Shown: piece after piece, positions 24,578 to 29,446 of the stretch
How positions within the stretch are numbered: position 1 is the stretch's first letter
Layout: every line of letters begins with the position of its first letter
Source of the DNA: JBBAEA01 sp041656175
Lineage (GTDB): Bacteria; Myxococcota_A; Bradymonadia; UBA4248
Assembly: GCA_041656175.1 (NCBI GenBank)
Contig: JBBAEA010000026.1
Span: forward strand, 1 to 29,446
Reading direction: 5' to 3'
DNA: 29,446 bases
Notes under the pieces: generated by a model
The model's database searches: none
Told to the model about the DNA's origin: nothing
Seen by the model: only the letters and a program-made list of their open reading frames with translations
Made by a program: the position numbers and the translations under genes

Positions 24578-24723
24578 GGGGGGGGCAAGCCCCCCTCGCG
24601 TAAGCTTCCCGCAGTATTCGCTAATTCGCACTATTTTATGCGATGTATGCGCTCAAGCCGCGCATCCATCGCATAAAATGTGCTCATAAGCGAATACTTT
24701 GGGTGATCTTACGCTACCCCCCC
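24578..24723 (-). repeat. Long-hairpin repeat element, copy Y
   Basis: This is the inverted copy of 17937-18081. On the minus strand the same order of parts is seen. The stems are AGTATTCGCT/AGCGAATACT and TTTTATGCGATG/CATCGCATAAAA, against GTTAGTCGGC/GCCGAATAAC and ATTTATGCGTTG/CAACGCATAAAT in copy X. Several stem positions differ but remain paired. The end hairpin is GGGGGGC/GCCCCCC. The ~108 bp from here to the maf stop show no gene. Confidence 0.8.
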
Positions 24724-24831
24724 AAAGCCTTGCGAGGCTCGGCAAGACTCGTCTTCGTACAAGCAGTAGCGAGTATCGACGGTATTGTGTTGCATGACTG
24801 CTCTTAGCCAAAACGGCGAGCTGCGAAAGCT

Positions 24832-25443
24832 TTATCTTAAAAAGCTTATTCCTAATTCCAGTAAAATGCTCGTCAAACGCATGAGCGGTAAGCCTTCGAT
24901 GGCACTGGGGTCATCGCCCCTAATATACTCGAATAAGACGGGTCCCGCCGACTCGATTTTAAACGAGCCTGCGCAGTCTAAAGGCTGATCAAAATCGACG
25001 TACTGCGAAATAAGTGTTGGGGAAAGCTCGCGAAATTTTAGCTCTTGTACGTTAAGTTCGTAGCGCTCAGTGTTTGGGCCAAGGACGCAAAGACCCGTAG
25101 CCAAAACGGCTTCTTTGCCCGACAATACAGATAACTGCGTAAAACTGCCTTCCCAACTATGGCCTTTACCCAGTAGAACGTTCTCGAAGGTTAAACCTTG
25201 GTCGCTCCCAATAACCCACGCGTTAGGATGCAATTTTGCTACACTGCGTGACTTTTCGATCGAGCGATGTTTTATGAGCTCTAACGGGCTTAAGCCCGGA
25301 ATTTCAACTTCTTTATATGGTGGGCTAATCGCTACGACGTTTAGCCCTATACGCTTTAAAAGGCGCAGTCGATATGGGCTGCTACTCGCCAATATTACAA
25401 GTTTTGTGCCGGATTGTGGTTCAATGTGTTTTTCTTCGTTCAT
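24832..25443 (-). CDS. Maf-family nucleotide pyrophosphatase, YceF type
   Basis: This 203-residue protein is of normal length. The signature ASSSPYR lies at residues 19-25 and GSDQ at 79-82, with Asp81 the likely catalytic base. CAGSFKIE and 'RGDDPSAIEGLPL' follow near the C-terminus. GSDQ rather than the TTD/DTxV pattern, together with AGSF and DPxAxxGLPL, fits the YceF branch. E. coli YceF hydrolyses 7-methyl-GTP, so a house-cleaning role is likely. In the mRNA a 6-bp hairpin ACUAAG/CUUAGU sits immediately before the AUG with the purine-rich AGAGAA at its loop (25444-25459). The gene is followed by the repeat element copy Y. Confidence 0.88.
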   Translation of the reverse strand: MNEEKHIEPQSGTKLVILASSSPYRLRLLKRIGLNVVAISPPYKEVEIPGLSPLELIKHRSIEKSRSVAKLHPNAWVIGSDQGLTFENVLLGKGHSWEGSFTQLSVLSGKEAVLATGLCVLGPNTERYELNVQELKFRELSPTLISQYVDFDQPLDCAGSFKIESAGPVLFEYIRGDDPSAIEGLPLMRLTSILLELGISFLR

Positions 25444-25480
25444 ACTAAGTTCTCTTAGTTTTGGCGATTATAAAGATAAT

Positions 25481-25680
25481 AGGGAGGCTCTGATTAACGT
25501 GAAAATTGCCAAAATAGTAGGGGCGGGTTTCAAACCTGCCCTTGATTAACGCAGAACTTTAGAGTTGCGTTCAAAATAAAGTCAATAAAATCAATACGTT
25601 GCACAGAGGAAGGGTTCTAAGGGCGCTAGCCCTTAGCGGGGTGTGGGGCAGCGCCCCACAAATAGATCAGAGCTTCCTTA
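25481..25680. repeat. MITE-like element, copy C (most complete)
   Basis: The 200-bp element has terminal inverted repeats AGGGAGGCTCTGAT (25481-25494) and ATCAGAGCTTCCTT (25666-25679), 12 of 14 matching. Internal hairpins are GGGCGGGTTT/AAACCTGCCC (25521-25541), CTAAGGGC/GCCCTTAG (25617-25636) and TGTGGGGC/GCCCCACA (25642-25660). The right end lies four bases from the stop codon of the kinase-like gene. It encodes no protein. Confidence 0.7.
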
Positions 25681-25683
25681 GAG

Positions 25684-26433
25684 CTATATCGTGCCCCTTG
25701 CGCTGAGTTCGGCGATGATGAGTTCGTGTACTTTTTCGGCAGAAAGCTCGCCATCGACAACGACATAACGACCAGATTTGGCAAGCATTTCGTAGGCGGC
25801 GTAACGCATATCGCGCGCTTTTTCACTGTCGGGGAAGGGTTCTTGTTTTAATTCCATGCGCCGCAACATTGTTTCATGCGAAATCATGAGCAAAATGCGC
25901 TGCTCTAAGTTCGGAAAAAATAAGCTCATGGCGTTTAATATTCGCCCAAAACGGAAACTATTGGGGTATTTGTTCGAAAGATCTAAGGCTGCATCATCGA
26001 TATAGCGGTCAGCAATAACGACGTCGTATCGTCGGCTTAGTAAGCGCAGTTTTATGCTCCACTGAGTAAACGTGTCTATCAGTGCAGTTGCTAGCCAAAG
26101 GCTGGACTTTAGCCCGAACTTGTTTCGCGCGCAAACATTTGCCTTGGATTTAGCTTTAGCGTTAGCTTGGCTTATGAAGGGCTTAAGGGGTTTACGGATG
26201 GTAGATTTTATAAGCTCAAGCTCTTTGGAATAGCCAGGGCGATACCAAAAAACTTTGACGCTTTTATTCAGCGACTCAAAATACGCTTTGAGTAGCGCAA
26301 TTTGCGTTGATTTTCCAGAGCAGTCTACTCCCGAAAAACTGATGATCAGTGGTCTGTGCTTCGCCGAAGCAGCGGATTTTTTTGAACTTGGACGATGAGC
26401 TCTAAGAAAGAGCTTTTGAGTTATTTTTTGCAT
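25684..26433 (-). CDS. Thymidylate-kinase-like P-loop protein
   Basis: This 249-residue protein has a P-loop GVDCSGKST at residues 35-43 after a basic N-terminal extension of about 28 residues, and a DRYIDD box at 142-147 as in dTMP kinases. A segment (about 85-110) is unusually Lys/Ala rich. The C-terminal MLRRMELKQEPFPD stretch could be the lid. It may be the cell's dTMP kinase or one of the thymidylate-kinase-like proteins of other function, and I cannot decide. No Shine-Dalgarno sequence precedes ATG 26433, so the true start could differ or the mRNA may have a very short leader. It is divergent from the peptidase operon. Confidence 0.7.
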   Translation of the reverse strand: MQKITQKLFLRAHRPSSKKSAASAKHRPLIISFSGVDCSGKSTQIALLKAYFESLNKSVKVFWYRPGYSKELELIKSTIRKPLKPFISQANAKAKSKANVCARNKFGLKSSLWLATALIDTFTQWSIKLRLLSRRYDVVIADRYIDDAALDLSNKYPNSFRFGRILNAMSLFFPNLEQRILLMISHETMLRRMELKQEPFPDSEKARDMRYAAYEMLAKSGRYVVVDGELSAEKVHELIIAELSARGTI

Positions 26434-26442
26434 AAACAGCCG

Positions 26443-26448
26443 TATAAT
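26443..26448 (+). promoter_or_regulatory. Probable -10 box of the pepP-aminotransferase operon
   Basis: A perfect TATAAT lies 40 bases before the ATG in the 55-bp divergent gap. A good -35 at 17-bp spacing is not evident (TTGAGT at 26416-26421 is 21 bp away). AGAGG at 26477-26481 is the ribosome-binding site. Confidence 0.45.
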
Positions 26449-26488
26449 TTAAGTTTTAGTGACTTAAAAACAACATAGAGGTTTTAGA

Positions 26489-27802
26489 ATGAATTATCGA
26501 CAGCGTCAAGAAAGGCTGGCAAAGGCTATGTCAGCGCGTTCGGCTTCTCTTTTTATTAACCCTGCGCCCGCGCACAAGAGCGCGGATGCGGACTACCCGT
26601 ATCACCCCGACAATCATATGCGATACATCTGTGGATTGGAAGAGCCTTTGGCGGTGTTCATCGTCTTGTCGGAAGATTTGGGTCAAAAGCGCATTGCACT
26701 TGTCAAGGAGAGGGATCTCGAAATGGAGCGTTGGTTGGGACCAACTCTCGGGCTTGAAGGCGCCAAAGAATGGTTAGAGGCCGATGAAGCCTACGCGCTT
26801 AAAGATCTTGACGAAATTCTTGATAAAGTCTTGTTTGGCCTTGATACTCTGTACTACGATTTTTCTCGCCACCCAATGATTGGTGCGCAAATTTTGGCTT
26901 CGATTGGGCGTTTGCGTCGTCGCGGTCGCAAGGCCGCCGAAGGACCGCGTGTTTTAGCCGATCTTAGTACCATCGTTGGCGATATGCGCCGAATCAAAGA
27001 TGAAGATGAAATCGCGCTGCTACGAAAAGCTGCCGCCATCACCGTCGAAGGTTTCCAGGATGCGATGCGCGTTATTGCACCAGGAGCAGGCGAGTGGGAG
27101 GTGGAAGCAGAGTTGTTTGGGGGGTTTAGGAGACGCGGCGCAAGTTCGACAAGTTTTGAGAGTATCGTAGCGGCTGGTGAGCACGCGACGACACTGCATT
27201 ATGTGAGTAATGACAGCATTATGAAGGACGGCGAACTCCTGCTCATGGACGCTGGCGCTTTGTATCGCGGTTATGCAGGGGATATTTCGCGCACTTTCCC
27301 CGTTAACGGGCGATACACGGGTTCGCAACGAGAGATTTACGCTTTGGTCTTAGCGGCGATGAAGGCGGGCATTGACGCTGCACGCGTCGGAAACTTACTA
27401 TCGGCGCCGCACGACGCCGTGCGCAAGGTCTTTTCGCAAGGGCTGCATGATCTCGGCATTATAAAGCAATCCCCCGAGCAGATTTATGAGGAAAAACTCG
27501 ACTTCGCTTATTTTATGCATGGCACATCGCATTATATCGGATTAGATACGCACGACTGTGGTACGGCGTATCGCCGCGGCGATGACCAAGCGATTGCACT
27601 CGATCACGGGGTTGTTATTTCGGTAGAGCCTGGGCTGTATTTTCCCAGCGATTGTGAGGAAGTACCCGAAGCTTACCGCGGAATTGGCGTACGGATTGAG
27701 GACGATATTTTAGTAACCCACGCGGGTCCCGACAACTTAACGGAAGCTTTAGTCAAAGAAATCGACGATGTAGAACATTTTATGCGGGAGCAAAGGCGTT
27801 GA
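26489..27802 (+). CDS. pepP: Xaa-Pro aminopeptidase (M24B)
   Basis: This 437-residue cytoplasmic dimetal peptidase removes N-terminal residues preceding proline. Its pita-bread fold ligands are all present: Asp254 and Asp265 (DAGALYRGYAGDISRTFP), His348 (HGTSHYIGLDTHD), Glu380 (SVEPGLYF) and Glu404 (IGVRIEDD). The N-terminal domain has the usual YxxxxDxxMRYICGLEEP recognition segment. Size equals E. coli PepP. It has a good ribosome-binding site and a likely promoter. Its stop overlaps the next start by four bases (TTGA), so the aminotransferase is translated from the same mRNA. Confidence 0.94.
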   Translation: MNYRQRQERLAKAMSARSASLFINPAPAHKSADADYPYHPDNHMRYICGLEEPLAVFIVLSEDLGQKRIALVKERDLEMERWLGPTLGLEGAKEWLEADEAYALKDLDEILDKVLFGLDTLYYDFSRHPMIGAQILASIGRLRRRGRKAAEGPRVLADLSTIVGDMRRIKDEDEIALLRKAAAITVEGFQDAMRVIAPGAGEWEVEAELFGGFRRRGASSTSFESIVAAGEHATTLHYVSNDSIMKDGELLLMDAGALYRGYAGDISRTFPVNGRYTGSQREIYALVLAAMKAGIDAARVGNLLSAPHDAVRKVFSQGLHDLGIIKQSPEQIYEEKLDFAYFMHGTSHYIGLDTHDCGTAYRRGDDQAIALDHGVVISVEPGLYFPSDCEEVPEAYRGIGVRIEDDILVTHAGPDNLTEALVKEIDDVEHFMREQRR

Positions 27803-29169
27803 ACATAGAGAAGGAGAGTAGGGCAAAATCTCGTTCGGAGCTTTTAGTCGATCAACTAGCAAAGTACGAGTGTCCCGCCATTACAGGGCGGCGTGCTCGA
27901 CTGGGCGAAGCCAGAGTGTTAGATGAAGATCCCATTGTTTTTGCTTCCGCTAGTGGTTCTACTATTACGGATGTCGATGGTAAGCGCTACCTCGATATGG
28001 GGGCTTGTTTCGCCGTTTGTGCTTACGGTCATTGTCACCCCGAGCTTATACAAAGTCTGTGCGATCAGGCGAATCTGCTTATGCACGGCATGGGCGATGT
28101 TTACCCAACGGATACAAAAATCGCGTTTTTGCGAGCCCTAGCCGAGTATTGCCCAGGGGATTTATCGCAGTCTATTCTTAGCCAGTCTGGAGCCGAAGCC
28201 GTTGAATCAGCGACGAAAACGGCGCAAATCGCTACGGGCAAATCCCACTTTATCGCTTTTGAGAATAGCTACCACGGTTTGTCGTATGGTGCCCTATCGT
28301 TAACGCATCACCATCGCCGTTTTAAGGAGCCTTTCGCGAAGCGCATTATTAATGATACTGCGTACTTCCCGTATGCGTATTGCTTGCGCTGTGCTTACGG
28401 GAAACGGCCCAAAGACTGCGATTTTGCATGCTTAAATAAAATTCGACAATACATCAAAACGCGCGACGATGTTGCGGCCGTTATAGCTGAACCCATACAA
28501 GGACGCGGCGGCGACATCGTTCCACCCAAGGGTTGGTTATCGCGACTACGCGAGATTTGCAGCGAAAATTCGGTTTTGCTTATACTCGATGAAATTTACA
28601 CCGGTTTTGGTCGCACAGGGGAGAATTTTGCATGTAATCACGAATCCGTAGAACCCCATATTTTGTGCATGGGCAAAGCCATGACGGGCGGTTTTCCGCT
28701 TTCGGCGGCCATCGGCGCGGCTTCGCTTATGGCGATGTGGGGCGCAAACACGGGAGAGGCCATACATACAAGCACTTTTTTAGGTAACCCCATGGCCTGT
28801 GCCATGGGGCTCAAATCGATTGAGCTTCAAAAGCGCTTGCAAATCCCAGCGCAAGCCGCACTCAAAGGCGCTTATCTCAAGGAGAAGCTTCGCGCGATCT
28901 GTCATCCTTACAAAAATCGCATCGCCGAAGTACGTGGGCAAGGGCTGATGTTGGGTTTTGAGCTCGTTAAAAACAACGAAAGCCTAGAACCAGATCCTGC
29001 TAGCGCTTGGGCGATAGTTCAAGAGCTGCGCGCGCTTGGCGTTATTTTGCTACCAAGCGGTCCAGCAGGACAAACGGTTTCACTTGCACCACCTCTTATT
29101 ATTGAAGAAGCGGAGTTGGACGAGTTTTGCGTAAAACTAGAAAGCGTCCTTTATAAGGTTCTACGTTAG
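27799..29169 (+). CDS. Class III PLP aminotransferase with a cysteine cluster
   Basis: This 456-residue fold-type I enzyme has PLP Lys293 (MGKAMTGGFPLSA), Asp264 (LILDEIYTGFGRTG), the SGAEAVESA phosphate-contact block at about 130 and the YHG segment at 158-160. These are general for GABA, ornithine, lysine and diaminobutyrate aminotransferases, and I cannot fix the substrate. A segment CLRCAYGKRPKDCDFAC (Cys195, 198, 207, 211) sits where a subgroup with many archaeal members carries a similar C-x2-C...C-x3-C insert, possibly metal-binding. The start is TTG 27799, overlapping the pepP stop, with AAAGG just before. The 3' end touches a repeat element. Confidence 0.85.
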   Translation: MNIEKESRAKSRSELLVDQLAKYECPAITGRRARLGEARVLDEDPIVFASASGSTITDVDGKRYLDMGACFAVCAYGHCHPELIQSLCDQANLLMHGMGDVYPTDTKIAFLRALAEYCPGDLSQSILSQSGAEAVESATKTAQIATGKSHFIAFENSYHGLSYGALSLTHHHRRFKEPFAKRIINDTAYFPYAYCLRCAYGKRPKDCDFACLNKIRQYIKTRDDVAAVIAEPIQGRGGDIVPPKGWLSRLREICSENSVLLILDEIYTGFGRTGENFACNHESVEPHILCMGKAMTGGFPLSAAIGAASLMAMWGANTGEAIHTSTFLGNPMACAMGLKSIELQKRLQIPAQAALKGAYLKEKLRAICHPYKNRIAEVRGQGLMLGFELVKNNESLEPDPASAWAIVQELRALGVILLPSGPAGQTVSLAPPLIIEEAELDEFCVKLESVLYKVLR

Positions 29170-29275
29170 GGATGCACTGCTCAATGCAAAAACTGTAGGG
29201 GGCAGCTTTCAAACCTGCCCTTGACTAACGCAAAAATTTAGAGTTGCGTTCGAATTAAAGTTAAGAGCGCTTTGC
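29168..29275. repeat. MITE-like element, copy D (left part only)
   Basis: It begins AGGGATGCACTGCTCAATGC, overlapping the aminotransferase stop codon by two bases. The hairpin GGGCAGCTTT/AAACCTGCCC (29200-29220, one mismatch) and TTTAGAGTTGCGTTC match copy C. The right half is replaced by another repeat (from about 29263), shared in inverted form with 2309-2378. Confidence 0.6.
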
Positions 29276-29290
29276 ACGGGGAGAAACTTT

Positions 29291-29413
29291 TTTCTTTGCA
29301 ATTTTGAGCCTAGTTATAGGAGGCTAGGAACGAGGAAAAAGAAGAAAACAAAAATACGCTTTTCTTTACCATTTTGATGCGGATTCTAGGAAACAAGGAA
29401 TGAGGCAAAGGAG
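29291..29413. repeat. Imperfect ~53-bp tandem repeat (two units)
   Basis: Units at 29291-29343 and 29361-29413 (offset 70 bp) share TTTCTTT, ATTTTGA, TAGGA, AGGAA and GAGG in order, roughly 70% identical by eye. I see no gene from 29170 to the window end. Confidence 0.5.
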
Positions 29414-29446
29414 CGACCTAAGGGTCGTGACTGCGCCGAATGACGC

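Noticed and set aside
1..29446. tRNA, rRNA, CRISPR array or intact transposase gene
   Set aside because: I looked for T-loop words, regularly spaced short repeats and DDE-transposase-like frames on both strands and found none that hold up.

Overview
The window reads as one stretch of chromosome from a Gram-negative bacterium of moderate GC. An outer membrane is implied by an apolipoprotein N-acyltransferase (Lnt), a lipobox lipoprotein and several Sec signal peptides. The mix of multi-cysteine-repeat surface proteins, a secreted C-terminal beta-propeller protein, an SdhB of the Bacteroidota/Actinobacteria/Myxococcota style and an NTT-like carrier suggests a deltaproteobacterial-grade lineage (Myxococcota or Bradymonadales-like). 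That placement is an inference from gene content only. I see no rRNA, tRNA, CRISPR array, intact IS element or prophage block.

Layout. 1-1413: a decayed cysteine-repeat protein gene with in-frame stops. 1414-2521: about 1.1 kb of non-coding repeats. 2522-6022: a zinc-ribbon protein translationally coupled to a TgpA-like transglutaminase, then a lone protein collinear with contractile tail-sheath proteins. 6023-7133: a structured leader and an orphan succinate dehydrogenase/fumarate reductase iron-sulfur subunit. 7254-11086: an ADP/ATP-carrier-like membrane protein and a large Lnt. 11187-14348: a cysteine-rich lipoprotein, a GC-hairpin cluster and a beta-propeller protein whose last ~28 codons are cut off by a stop. 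14637-17641: an M61-like metallopeptidase converging on a BtpA-TPR gene pair. 18147-20656: threonyl-tRNA synthetase lacking TGS, and RuvX. 20730-24407 (minus): dnaX-ybaB with a lysine 2,3-aminomutase-like gene downstream. 24832-26433 (minus): a Maf/YceF-type pyrophosphatase and a thymidylate-kinase-like protein. 26489-29169: Xaa-Pro aminopeptidase overlapping a class III aminotransferase. The end carries more repeats.

The most striking signals are: (a) a ten-A run in dnaX exactly where a gamma subunit should end, with both alternative frames closing within four codons; (b) two inverted copies of a ~145-bp long-hairpin element with several compensatory base-pair changes; (c) a separate ~200-bp MITE-like family with terminal inverted repeats, three of whose four copies touch or lie within 4 bp of a stop codon; (d) the solitary sheath-like protein; and (e) premature stops in two secreted-protein genes. 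The window is mostly housekeeping genes separated by repeat-filled gaps. No complete multi-gene novel system can be shown from sequence alone.
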